The translations under genes were made by a program, and so were the position numbers. The notes beneath the pieces are model-generated. The model was not told where the DNA came from. It searched no databases and saw only the letters and a list, made by a program, of their open reading frames with translations. From Siphonobacter sp. BAB-5405 (lineage in GTDB: Bacteria; Bacteroidota; Bacteroidia; Cytophagales; Spirosomataceae), in assembly GCF_002872335.1 (NCBI RefSeq), contig NZ_NJAG01000001.1, positions 62,001-126,000 on the forward strand: 64,000 nt of DNA, in the 5' to 3' direction. This document shows positions 8,751 through 17,279 of the stretch, one piece after another (position 1 is the first letter of the stretch; each line of letters starts with the position of its first letter).

Positions 8751-10421
8751 TTACCAGAAGATCGCGTATAGAATAACGACCAACAGCATAATAATTGTAG
8801 CTCCAACGGCAAAAGTCGAATTCACTCTGAACATTTTGGAGTCGATCTCCAGGCCTTTGTTACTTGGTTTTTGCAGACCCAGCAGAATCATCACCGCCAC
8901 GCAAATCAGGAATACAAAGCCCATCGTATCCAGGAACGGAATGGTATACACGCCGTCGGCCCCTTTCACGGCGAAGCCCAGCGGAGCCAGGAATTCCAGG
9001 TTTACCAGATTCGGCAGCGAGTACTTAAAGAACAACGAAAGCAGGAACCCGCCCACAATGGCGAATAAGGCTCCGGCTGAGTTCGTTTTCTTCCAGAAAA
9101 AGCCCAGAATAAAGGCAGCAAATACCCCCGGAGAAACCAGACCGGTCATCTCCTGAATAAACTGGAAGCCCCCTTTTTTATCGATACCCATGTACGGCGA
9201 AACCAGAATGGCGATAACCATAGCGACCCAGATCGTTACGCGACCTACGCCTACCAGTTGCTTTTCACTGGCTTGAGGAGCAATGTACTTTTTGTAAATA
9301 TCCAACGTAAAGATCGTTGAAATCGAGTTGGCTTTACCGGCCAGCGAGGCTACTACGGCCGCCGTCAGAGCCGCAAAGGAAAGACCTTTTAAACCCGTAG
9401 GTAAGAGATTCAGCAGTACGGGGTAGGCGTGATCTTTATTGACTTCACCCGTGGCATCGAGCATTTCCTGCTGGAATAACCCCTTCTGGTACAGCGTATA
9501 CGCCGCAATACCGGGCAGTACCACGATGATCGGCATCAGTAACTTCAGGAACGCGGCAAACAGGATACCCTCACGAGCCGTTTTCAGGTCGGCTCCCAAA
9601 GCCCGTTGGGTAATGTACTGGTTACAACCCCAGTAGTTCAGGTTAACAATCCACATCCCACCAATCAGTACCGTTAAACCGGGCAGTGAAGCGTAATGCG
9701 GGTGATCTTTCGGGAAGATCATGTGGAAGTGATCCGCTGATTGCGTCAGCATCAGATCGAAACCCTGCAATAGCCCTTCCGTACCGTTTTCCGTTGATAC
9801 CAGGTTGATAGCCAGGTAGGTTGTGGCCAAACCACCCATGATGAGGAAGAACACCTGAATTACGTCGGTAAAGCCGATTACTTTCATCCCACCGATGGTG
9901 ATGATGACGGCGAAAACAGCCAGCCCAATCATACAGGCCGTGAAATTCAGACCCGAGATCGTAGATACCGCTAAAGCACCCAGGAATAAAATCGATGTTA
10001 AGTTTACGAGCACGTACAAAAACAGCCAGAAAATGGCCATAATCATGGATACCGTGTTGTTGTACCGTTGCGTCAGAAACTGCGGCATCGTGAAAATCCG
10101 GTTCTTCAAATAAATCGGCATGAAGAAAACGGCGACGACAATCAGTGTAGCAGCCGCCATCCACTCGTAGGTGGCGATGGCCAGACCCATGGCGAATCCG
10201 TCTCCGGAAGCTCCGATGAACTGCTCGGCTGAGATGTTAGAGGCGATGAGCGAAGAACCGATGGCCCACCAGGTCAGCGACCCTTCGGCCAGGAAGAAAT
10301 CAGTAGTAGAAATGTTGGCGGATTGCTTCTTTTTGTAGATGTAATAACCATATCCGGCCACAATCAAAAAGTACACCAGAAATACTATATAATCGAGGGC
10401 TTCCAGCTGTTTGTTGGGCAT
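8751..10421 (-). CDS. Sodium/solute symporter (SSS/SGLT family)
   Basis: The 556-aa integral membrane protein has about 13-14 hydrophobic segments. Typical SSS features are present: an N-terminal LDYIVFLVYFLIVAGYGYYI helix, the FFLAEGSLTWWAIGSSLIASNISAEQFIGASG region (TM1-TM2 with the sodium-site neighbourhood) and the NYWGCNQYITQRALGA segment in the middle, as in SGLT-type sugar transporters. It should import a sugar or sugar derivative together with sodium at the inner membrane. It is the first gene of the minus-strand unit 10421-4755, upstream of the DUF1080/PA14 protein and the dehydrogenase-like propeller. That context supports a carbohydrate substrate. The ATG at 10421 is the only start that keeps the first helix intact. 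Confidence 0.9.
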   Translation of the reverse strand: MPNKQLEALDYIVFLVYFLIVAGYGYYIYKKKQSANISTTDFFLAEGSLTWWAIGSSLIASNISAEQFIGASGDGFAMGLAIATYEWMAAATLIVVAVFFMPIYLKNRIFTMPQFLTQRYNNTVSMIMAIFWLFLYVLVNLTSILFLGALAVSTISGLNFTACMIGLAVFAVIITIGGMKVIGFTDVIQVFFLIMGGLATTYLAINLVSTENGTEGLLQGFDLMLTQSADHFHMIFPKDHPHYASLPGLTVLIGGMWIVNLNYWGCNQYITQRALGADLKTAREGILFAAFLKLLMPIIVVLPGIAAYTLYQKGLFQQEMLDATGEVNKDHAYPVLLNLLPTGLKGLSFAALTAAVVASLAGKANSISTIFTLDIYKKYIAPQASEKQLVGVGRVTIWVAMVIAILVSPYMGIDKKGGFQFIQEMTGLVSPGVFAAFILGFFWKKTNSAGALFAIVGGFLLSLFFKYSLPNLVNLEFLAPLGFAVKGADGVYTIPFLDTMGFVFLICVAVMILLGLQKPSNKGLEIDSKMFRVNSTFAVGATIIMLLVVILYAIFW

Positions 10422-10643
10422 TAGTAAAGAGCATTAAGAAGTACAGTAGCATAAAAAATCCTCGAAAATTACTCTTTTCTCGCTGTTTCGCTTTATAGTA
10501 ATAAGGATTTCGCGGAATAAGTCAATTATCACCGCTATATAACTGTATTTCCCTGCGTTTTGTACTATCATTTTTTTTACGAACCTTGTGAGGTGATAAG
10601 GGAACATTACCATTTTTCAAGTCATTCTATCCAACCTTCACCC

Positions 10644-11258
10644 ATGGAATTTATCTCAATCGCCTTCATTGGTCTGCTCGGAGGTGCCGCTGGTTTTGGC
10701 GGAGCTGCTCTACTTGGCCGTTTTCGGAATGTTCGGGAAAAAGAAATCCGATCGGAATCGACGGTACTGCTCGAACGAATTGAGAAGGTATTCAAGGTCG
10801 TGCTGGCCGAAGGTCATTTCTCCGAAATTCACGACTATACGGACCGGAAAGACCTGTTTATGGGTCTGAAGGCGGGTTCGAAAAAAGCCCTGATTGTTAC
10901 CAAAGCCAAGGTACTGGTCGGCTACGATTTTAGCAAAGTGCTGATTCGTTGGGAAGATGGCGAACGCCGAATGGTCATTGAATCGCTACCCGAACCGGAG
11001 ATTCTCAGTATCGACTCCGATTACAACATTTACGACATTGACCAGGGCATGTTTAATCGCTTTAACAAAGAAGAATATACGAAGCTCCTTTCGGATGCCA
11101 AGCAGGTGATTCATAATAAAGCCGTCGCTTCGGAATTGCCGCAGGTAGCCCAGCGACAGATTCGGATTTTACTTAATCAACTGGCCGATACGTCGGGTTG
11201 GAAAATCGATTACCAGTTGCACGAAGCTCCAGCTTTGTTAACACAAAAGCCGCTCTGA
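10644..11258 (+). CDS. DUF4230 domain-containing membrane-anchored protein
   Basis: The protein is 204 aa from the ATG at 10644, which starts directly at a hydrophobic N-terminal segment (MEFISIAFIGLLGGAAGFGG). This is likely a signal anchor. The remainder matches DUF4230: LLERIEKVFKVVLAEGHFSE, a central YDFSKV strand, the SDYNIYDIDQGMFNRF motif and a long C-terminal helix. No biochemical function is known for this family, which is common in Bacteroidota and Firmicutes. It is a single-gene unit, divergent from the symporter operon, with its own terminator at the stop codon. An in-frame upstream extension begins at a TTG and has no hydrophobic start, so it was not chosen. Confidence 0.82.
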   Translation: MEFISIAFIGLLGGAAGFGGAALLGRFRNVREKEIRSESTVLLERIEKVFKVVLAEGHFSEIHDYTDRKDLFMGLKAGSKKALIVTKAKVLVGYDFSKVLIRWEDGERRMVIESLPEPEILSIDSDYNIYDIDQGMFNRFNKEEYTKLLSDAKQVIHNKAVASELPQVAQRQIRILLNQLADTSGWKIDYQLHEAPALLTQKPL

Positions 11259-11275
11259 AACAGAACGGCTTTTGT
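11243..11275 (+). terminator. Rho-independent terminator overlapping the DUF4230 stop
   Basis: A 10-bp perfect outer stem (11243-11252 / 11266-11275, ACAAAAGCCG and its complement) encloses a further TCTG/CAGA pairing around an AAA loop. The stop codon lies inside the hairpin and a T-rich stretch forms the 3' arm. Confidence 0.85.
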
Positions 11276-11463
11276 CTTCCCACTTGTTACGCGGAAAACA
11301 CTGCTCCCAATTTCCGGTACAGAGACCAGCACACCGAAAATCGATTCCTTCCTAACGTAGCCATTGTTACGAGTGAGCACTGTTTTCACTGCAAAAGTCT
11401 CACCGAATCCCTGACTATCTCATGAGATCACTCGTGACACGGACTGACTTTTATCATTGAAAG

Positions 11464-12009
11464 CTATTCGATGGTATTGGCTCGCTGTACGTACTGACGA
11501 AGCGTTTCCCGCTGGGCCTGATAGGTTTCAACGCTTTTGTTGAATACTATTTTTTTAGAACCACTTCCGAGGATCGCCCCAATGATGGCTCCGGGGAGTA
11601 GACAGGCCGTTCCCAAAAACACCGACTTTGTATTCGCCGTCAGGCTAAGCAGACCTCCTTTTCTATCATCTCCCAACGCCTGGCCCCAAATGATCCCGGT
11701 GGCTACTCCTCCTAAAATGCCCAGTACAATCCCCCGGCCCACTTTTCCTTTTCGACGGATGCGTACGAACTCAAGCTGCTCGACGGGCATTCGAATCAAC
11801 ACCTCGGACGACCTGCGTCTTTTTAAATTCAACGTTGAGTCGCCCAGGCTTTGAAAAATGTAAGGGGTGTAGGGCCTGACCTCTGGTGATACGCGGGCAT
11901 AAAACTGAACGATATACGGAATACGACTCTTCGCCAGTGAATCGGTGTACACCTGAGCCCAGGCCGTACTTCCCCCAAAAAAGAATAGTAATGAAATAAT
12001 CACTCTCAT
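11464..12009 (-). CDS. Secreted hypothetical protein with glycine-zipper segments
   Basis: The protein is 181 aa with a Sec signal peptide (MRVIISLLFFFGGSTAWAQ). The middle is a basic strand-rich part (NLKRRRSSEVLIRM; EFVRIRRKGKVGRG). Two Gly-rich hydrophobic segments follow, GIVLGILGGVATGIIWG and LLPGAIIGAILGSGSKK, resembling glycine-zipper membrane segments, and a short charged C-terminal helix ends it. No named family recognised. The start codon overlaps the pepA stop as ATGA (12006-12009), which points to translational coupling with the aminopeptidase. It may be a small envelope protein; its link to PepA could be only transcriptional. Confidence 0.65.
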   Translation of the reverse strand: MRVIISLLFFFGGSTAWAQVYTDSLAKSRIPYIVQFYARVSPEVRPYTPYIFQSLGDSTLNLKRRRSSEVLIRMPVEQLEFVRIRRKGKVGRGIVLGILGGVATGIIWGQALGDDRKGGLLSLTANTKSVFLGTACLLPGAIIGAILGSGSKKIVFNKSVETYQAQRETLRQYVQRANTIE

Positions 12010-13469
12010 ACGGTAGCGGACGCCTCCTCTCCAGCAAATCGTTCCAGAAATTCAACCAATAGTCGTACGCCATAAGCTGTGCCCGCCCGCTGTGGAGCAA
12101 AATCCGTATCGCCATACGCCGTACCGGCAATATCCAGGTGAACCCAGGCGGGATGCTCATTGGTGAATACTTCCAGGAATTTGGCGGCAGCAATGGCCTG
12201 TGAATGCGGCAGTCCCGAGAAATTGCGGATGTCCGCTACATCGGATTTCAGGTGATCGGCGTATTCTTCCCACATCGGTAACCGCCAGAGCCGCTCGCCC
12301 GTGTGTTCGCCTGCTCGCTTGAGCTTTTTGCCCAGCGAAGTATTTTCGGTAAACATCCCCGCGGCATGATACCCCAGCGTACGAATAATACTGCCCGTTA
12401 GCGTAGCCAGATCAATGATCACATCGGGATTATAATTTTTGATGGCGTAGGCCAGACCGTCCGCTAAAATCAGTCGCCCTTCGGCATCGGTATCGGTTAC
12501 TTCGATGGTCTTTCCGGCGTAGGAAGTAATCACGTCGCCGGGTTTCATGCTTTCGCCATCCACGCTGTTTTCGGTGGTGGGCACAATACCGATCAATCGA
12601 ACGGGTAGTTTCAGGCGGGCAACGGCTTCCATCGTACCCAACACGGCGGCCGCTCCGCCCATGTCCGATTTCATCAGGTGCATATTTTCGGAGGGTTTGA
12701 TGGAAATCCCACCCGTATCGAAGGTAACGCCTTTCCCCACCAGAGCAACGGTTTGACTGGCTCCTACCCCTTCATACTCCATGACAATGAATTCCGGTTC
12801 ATTCCGACTCCCCTGCCCTACGGCCAGCAGAGCCATTAGCCCCAGCGACTGACATTCACCCGCATCGTATACCCGTACTTTAAAACCGTGAGCATCGCCC
12901 GAGTGCATGGCCCAGCTCGCCAGGGTTTGGGGCGTTTTAAAATTCGCCGGAGCATTGAGCAAGGGAAATACCCGTAGCTGCGTCTGAGCCAGGATTTCTC
13001 CTTTCTGGATAAAATCCGAAAGGTCTTCCGAATGCCGCAATTCAAGGGTTCCCGAGAATAACGGTGTCGGTTTCACTTCGTCCGTTTTATACAGCCCAAA
13101 ATTGTAACTGGCCAGCCAGATGCCATTCACGACAAATTCGGCCCAGGCAGCTGGCAGGCTACTCAAATCCACGCCTACCGTTTCGGGCAATCTGGCTTTT
13201 TGCTTGAATACCAGCAAACGAAAGGCTTTGATCACTTCCGCTGAACCCGGATTTGTACCCAGACCCAACACGTAAATGCGAAGGCCCGTTGTCGTGAAAA
13301 AGGTGTGTACCTCTCCCTTTTTACCCGTTACTTCAGCCTGAAGAAGGGCCAGAGGTACCGCAGTTTGTTCGGTCAGTACGGCGAGCGTAGCTTCCAGCGT
13401 TTCACTCTGGACGGGAATAATCAGCGTCTGGATAGTCGCTGAAAAGTCAGAAACGGTCTGTATCTTCAT
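12006..13469 (-). CDS. pepA: Leucyl aminopeptidase (M17 family)
   Basis: The 487-aa protein has the two-part M17 layout: an N-terminal macro-like domain (~1-165) and a catalytic domain. All metal and catalytic residues line up with E. coli PepA by spacing: Lys246, Asp251 (VGKGVTFD), Lys258, Asp269, Asp328, Glu330 and Arg332 (TDTDAEGRL). It is a cytosolic hexameric di-metal enzyme that removes N-terminal amino acids from peptides. It has no signal peptide. The gene starts 87 nt from a divergent small gene and overlaps the next gene downstream by 4 nt. In some bacteria PepA also binds DNA, but nothing here shows that. Confidence 0.95.
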   Translation of the reverse strand: MKIQTVSDFSATIQTLIIPVQSETLEATLAVLTEQTAVPLALLQAEVTGKKGEVHTFFTTTGLRIYVLGLGTNPGSAEVIKAFRLLVFKQKARLPETVGVDLSSLPAAWAEFVVNGIWLASYNFGLYKTDEVKPTPLFSGTLELRHSEDLSDFIQKGEILAQTQLRVFPLLNAPANFKTPQTLASWAMHSGDAHGFKVRVYDAGECQSLGLMALLAVGQGSRNEPEFIVMEYEGVGASQTVALVGKGVTFDTGGISIKPSENMHLMKSDMGGAAAVLGTMEAVARLKLPVRLIGIVPTTENSVDGESMKPGDVITSYAGKTIEVTDTDAEGRLILADGLAYAIKNYNPDVIIDLATLTGSIIRTLGYHAAGMFTENTSLGKKLKRAGEHTGERLWRLPMWEEYADHLKSDVADIRNFSGLPHSQAIAAAKFLEVFTNEHPAWVHLDIAGTAYGDTDFAPQRAGTAYGVRLLVEFLERFAGEEASATV

Positions 13470-13556
13470 AAATCAATTAGCATCGGGCAGAAAATGGGTA
13501 GTTACGCAGGTTTGCCTCAGACTTTCTGCCATATCCCGACAAATCTAAGATACTTT

Positions 13557-13853
13557 ATGACATTCGAGGAATTTCAGCGTTCCCTGACGAACGATACGCC
13601 GCCCGCTTCACTACATCCGATTCTGGAAGGCCTCTGGTATGACGGAAAAGACGACTGGGAAGCTGCTCACAACATTGCCCAATCCGCCGAAGGCACACCC
13701 GCCTACGATCGGCTCCACGCCTATCTGCACCGTAAAGAAGGCGACACCTGGAATGCCAACTACTGGTACCGGCGGGCAGGAGCGGCCACCTATACGGGCA
13801 GTCTGCTGAGTGAATGGGAAACGCTGGTACGGCAAGAGCTTCAGCGGGGCTGA
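13557..13853 (+). CDS. Small conserved hypothetical protein
   Basis: The protein is 98 aa from the ATG at 13557; the in-frame extension upstream is within the pepA promoter region and looks non-coding. It is acidic, soluble and rich in Trp/Tyr, with the central stretch LEGLWYDGKDDWEAAHNIAQ followed by YLHRKEGDTWNANYWYRRAG. I have the impression of a conserved family of small proteins found in Bacteroidota and other phyla, with no assigned function. The helical pattern (WEAAHNIAQ, YDRLHAYLH) suggests a compact all-alpha fold. It is divergent from pepA and 133 nt upstream of the large dehydrogenase on the same strand, which has its own promoter-like box. Confidence 0.65.
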   Translation: MTFEEFQRSLTNDTPPASLHPILEGLWYDGKDDWEAAHNIAQSAEGTPAYDRLHAYLHRKEGDTWNANYWYRRAGAATYTGSLLSEWETLVRQELQRG

Positions 13854-13905
13854 TTTACTGGCTTACTTTTTTCAATTTTGCGAAGTCCCTTGGTATGCCA
13901 ACGCG

Positions 13906-13913
13906 TAACTTTG
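13906..13913 (+). promoter_or_regulatory. Bacteroidota -7 promoter box (TAACTTTG)
   Basis: This matches TAnnTTTG and lies 73 nt before the ATG of the FAD/Fe-S dehydrogenase. A TTTG at 13877-13880 is 25 nt upstream, rather far for a -33 element, so the promoter call is tentative. Confidence 0.45.
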
Positions 13914-13986
13914 TCTAAACGGATGAATTTTATCAGCCACTCACGCCGAAAGCAATACGATCGGCCTGGAGTTAAGTGAAGTAACC

Positions 13987-16965
13987 ATGTCTGAAAAGAT
14001 TGAAGCCTCCAGCTTCGGAGCGTTGCAACAAGCTTTTGAAGGGGAATTATATTATACCAAATCAACGGTACACGAAGCCCAGCGAATCCTGTATTCCACT
14101 GACGCCTCGGTATACCGGGAAAAACCGCTGGCCGTCGCCATTCCCAAATCCGTTACAGATTTAAAACATCTGCTGACGTTCGCCCGCAACCATCGAACGA
14201 CGCTGATTCCGCGTACGGCGGGTACTTCGCTGGCGGGGCAGGTCGTGGGTTCGGGGATTGTGGTGGATTTATCGAAATATTTCACGCAAATTCTGGAAAT
14301 CAACGCCGAAGAACGCTGGGCCCGCGTACAGCCCGGTGTCATTCGGGATGACCTGAATAAAGCACTGGCTCCGTACGGTCTGATGTTCGGCCCGGAAACG
14401 TCTACAGCCAACCGGGCGATGATTGGGGGCATGGTGGGAAATAATTCCTGTGGCTTACACAGTATCGTCTGGGGTAACACCCGTGATCACTTGCTGGCGG
14501 CTAAAGTATTACTATCGGATGGATCGGAAGCGGAGTTCAAAGCCTTGTCACCCTGGCGGTATGATTTAAAACGGGAGACTACTGAAACCTCGCTGGAATC
14601 GGATATTTACCGGGGTATTCATGACCTCTTATCCAATCCGCAGCATCAGCAAAACATTGCCGAGCGTTTTCCCAAACCTTCGCTCAGCCGTCGCAATACG
14701 GGTTACGCTCTGGATGCTTTGCTGAATCAGGAGCCGTTTACAAGTGGGTCTTCTGACTTCAACCTCTGTGCTTTGCTGGCGGGCTCGGAAGGGACGCTGG
14801 CATTGGCAACCGAACTGAAGATCAACCTCCTTCCTTTACCTCCCTCGGAAGTAGCGGTGGCCTGCGTACACTGTACGTCCATTCAGGAATCCCTTCAGGC
14901 GAACCTGGTAGCCCTCCAACACCGGCCCCTAGCGTCGGAACTGGTGGATAAATACATTCTGGATTTTACCAAAGACAATCCCGAACAGAGCAAAAACCGC
15001 TTTTTCATCGAAGGCGATCCCGCGGCCATTCTGATGGTGGAATTCATGGCCGAAACGCCGGAATCGCTTCAGCAGCAAGTCGACCAGTTGGTAAGCGATC
15101 TGCAAAACCGGGGACTAGGCTACGCAGTACCTGTCATCTACGGTGAAAAAACCAAACAGGTCTGGGACGTTCGCAAAGGGGGTCTGGGACTGATCCGGAA
15201 TTTACCCGGGGATACCCAGCCCGTGAATTTGATTGAAGACTGTGCCGTAGCTCCCGAGGAACTTCCCCAGTACATCGCTGAACTCGAAGCTATGTTACGG
15301 CGGCATAACATTCACGCCAGCTACTACGCCCACGCCGGAGCGGGGGAGCTGCACGTGGAGCCCATGATCAACCTGAAAACGTCAGAGGGACAGGCCTTGT
15401 TCCGGCAAGTACTGGCCGAAACAGTCGAGCTGGTGAAGAAATACCGGGGTTCGCTGTCGGGAGAACACGGGGATGGACGCTTACGAGGCGAGTTTATTCC
15501 GCAGATGATGGGCGAAGAAGTATACGATCTTTTCCGCCAGATCAAACGCCTCTTTGATCCGATGGGCGTACTTAACGCGGGAAAAATCGTCGATACGCCG
15601 CCCATGAATCAGTTTTTACGGTACGAGGCCGATAAGCCCGTTCGCAAAATCAATACCTATTTCGATTTCAGTGCTCAGGAAAATATTCTACGGCTGACGG
15701 AAAAGTGTTCGGGTTCGGGCGATTGCCGGAAAACCGAGCTATCGGGTGGGACGATGTGTCCCAGCTTTATGGCTACCCGCAGCGAACGCGATACGACCCG
15801 GGGCCGGGCCAACGTCTTACGGGAATTTCTGACTAATTCAACGAAGAAAAATCCTTTCGATCATCCGGAAATCAAGGATGTGATGGACTTATGCCTGAGT
15901 TGCAAGGGCTGTAAATCCGAATGCCCGAGTAGCGTGGACGTTTCCAAGCTGAAAGCCGAGTTTCTCCAGCATTACTACGATGCCCACGGCGTACCTTTCC
16001 GCTCGAAAATGGTGGGGAACTTTACGGCTCTCTCGCGTATGGGCAGTCGGATGCCACGCCTGTACAACTGGGCCATGCAAAGCAAATTACCCTCGCTGGC
16101 GATTAAGAAAGTCATGGGGTTTGCCCCGGATCGCTCCATGCCGACCATTGCGGCTCAGACCTTGCGACAATGGTTTGCCGAACACGAATTCCGACTCAAT
16201 ACGACGGGCCGGGTGAAGTTCAAGCGTATTCTGTTCTTCTGCGACGAGTTTACCAACTACAATGATGTAGAAGTAGGTAAGAAAGCAATTCTGCTGCTGA
16301 GCGGACTGGGGTATAAAATCGAAATTCCCTATCACGTGGAATCCGGACGTACGTACCTCTCGAAGGGGATGGTGAAAGAAGCCCGGAAGATTGCGATTAA
16401 AAACGTGACCTTGCTGGCCGAAGTCATCAAGGACGGAGCACCCATCGTAGGATTGGAACCCTCGGCAATTCTTACCCTACGGGATGAGTACCTGGAGCTG
16501 GTCCCTACCGAATTGAAAGCTCAGGCTCAGGAAGTAGCCAGTCGGGCGTTTATTTTCGATGAATTTTTATCGCAGGAACTGGATAAGAAAAATATAAAAT
16601 CCGATCAGTTTACGTACGAAAAACGACTCATCAAGCTGCACGGCCACTGCCACCAGAAAGCCCTGTCGAGCCTGACGCATACCAAGAAGATTCTCTCCTT
16701 ACCGAGTCAGTACGAGGTTCACCTGATTCCTTCCGGTTGCTGCGGCATGGCGGGCAGCTTTGGCTACGAAGCCAAACATTACGAGGTTTCGATGCAAATT
16801 GGAGAACTGGTCCTTTTCCCAACCGTTCGGAATCAACCCGAAGAAGTAACCATTGCCGCTCCCGGAACCAGCTGTCGCCACCAGATTAAGGATGGAACGG
16901 GCCGCATTGCCCTTCACCCGGCGGAGATTCTTTGGGAAGCCTTTGTACGCAATGAAATTCAATAA
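13987..16965 (+). CDS. FAD-binding and (Fe-S)-binding dehydrogenase (YdiJ-type, putative D-2-hydroxyacid dehydrogenase)
   Basis: The 992-aa fusion protein is close to E. coli YdiJ in length and order. Residues ~45-285 form a PCMH-type FAD domain (PRTAGTSLAGQVVGSG; GPETSTANRAMIGGMVGNNS). Residues ~290-545 are the FAD-oxidase C-terminal domain, with SGEHGDGRLRGEF. An Fe-S region follows: Cys574, Cys580, Cys591, then a classic set Cys636, 639, 642, 646 followed by Pro. Two CCG-type segments near the end include Cys888 (HGHCHQK) and Cys918-919 (SGCCGMAG). YdiJ-type enzymes oxidise D-2-hydroxyglutarate or D-lactate-like acids and pass electrons to the respiratory chain. No signal peptide and no membrane segment are present, so it acts in the cytosol or on the inner face of the membrane. 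The exact substrate is not readable from sequence. Confidence 0.88.
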   Translation: MSEKIEASSFGALQQAFEGELYYTKSTVHEAQRILYSTDASVYREKPLAVAIPKSVTDLKHLLTFARNHRTTLIPRTAGTSLAGQVVGSGIVVDLSKYFTQILEINAEERWARVQPGVIRDDLNKALAPYGLMFGPETSTANRAMIGGMVGNNSCGLHSIVWGNTRDHLLAAKVLLSDGSEAEFKALSPWRYDLKRETTETSLESDIYRGIHDLLSNPQHQQNIAERFPKPSLSRRNTGYALDALLNQEPFTSGSSDFNLCALLAGSEGTLALATELKINLLPLPPSEVAVACVHCTSIQESLQANLVALQHRPLASELVDKYILDFTKDNPEQSKNRFFIEGDPAAILMVEFMAETPESLQQQVDQLVSDLQNRGLGYAVPVIYGEKTKQVWDVRKGGLGLIRNLPGDTQPVNLIEDCAVAPEELPQYIAELEAMLRRHNIHASYYAHAGAGELHVEPMINLKTSEGQALFRQVLAETVELVKKYRGSLSGEHGDGRLRGEFIPQMMGEEVYDLFRQIKRLFDPMGVLNAGKIVDTPPMNQFLRYEADKPVRKINTYFDFSAQENILRLTEKCSGSGDCRKTELSGGTMCPSFMATRSERDTTRGRANVLREFLTNSTKKNPFDHPEIKDVMDLCLSCKGCKSECPSSVDVSKLKAEFLQHYYDAHGVPFRSKMVGNFTALSRMGSRMPRLYNWAMQSKLPSLAIKKVMGFAPDRSMPTIAAQTLRQWFAEHEFRLNTTGRVKFKRILFFCDEFTNYNDVEVGKKAILLLSGLGYKIEIPYHVESGRTYLSKGMVKEARKIAIKNVTLLAEVIKDGAPIVGLEPSAILTLRDEYLELVPTELKAQAQEVASRAFIFDEFLSQELDKKNIKSDQFTYEKRLIKLHGHCHQKALSSLTHTKKILSLPSQYEVHLIPSGCCGMAGSFGYEAKHYEVSMQIGELVLFPTVRNQPEEVTIAAPGTSCRHQIKDGTGRIALHPAEILWEAFVRNEIQ

Positions 16966-17015
16966 AGGATTCAGGCCCTGAAATGATAAGCCGGACTGAA
17001 TTCCGAAGCTCTGAT

Positions 17016-17060
17016 TAGCCCCCTGAAAAATTCCCGAAATCAGGATTTTTTAGGGGGCTA
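17016..17060 (+). terminator. Long imperfect hairpin downstream of the dehydrogenase gene
   Basis: The outer stem TAGCCCCCT/AGGGGGCTA (17016-17024 / 17052-17060) is perfect. It continues into an A-rich/T-rich inner stem with one bulge. No T-tract follows, but the position 50 nt after the stop codon and the strength of the stem fit a terminator or 3'-end stabiliser. Confidence 0.6.
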
Positions 17061-17134
17061 CTGCTTTCATTCAATGCCGAAAAAGCCTGAACTGGGGGTC
17101 TTTCATTGGGGATGTTTCATCCTTTGTCCGGTAA

Positions 17135-17219
17135 GGCTTCAACCTTCCAAAATTCTTGAAACGTTAAACCATTCAAACTGCCAACGCTTCCAGCCTTAAA
17201 CTTTTTCAACCATTCCACC
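17135..17219 (+). repeat. Degenerate CTTCAAAC/CTTAAAC word array (single arm)
   Basis: The second half of the 314-nt spacer 16966-17279 is a run of TTCAACC, TTAAACC, TTCAAAC and CTTAAAC words at 8-15 nt spacing. It resembles one arm of the paired-arm elements at 24852-25085 and 56478-56735, but no opposite arm of similar length is seen here. No gene was found in this spacer. Confidence 0.5.
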
Positions 17220-17279
17220 CTAAAATACATCTGGCAATGTTTTTTAGCGGATATTTGGCCTGAACTTTCCGGCTCATCC

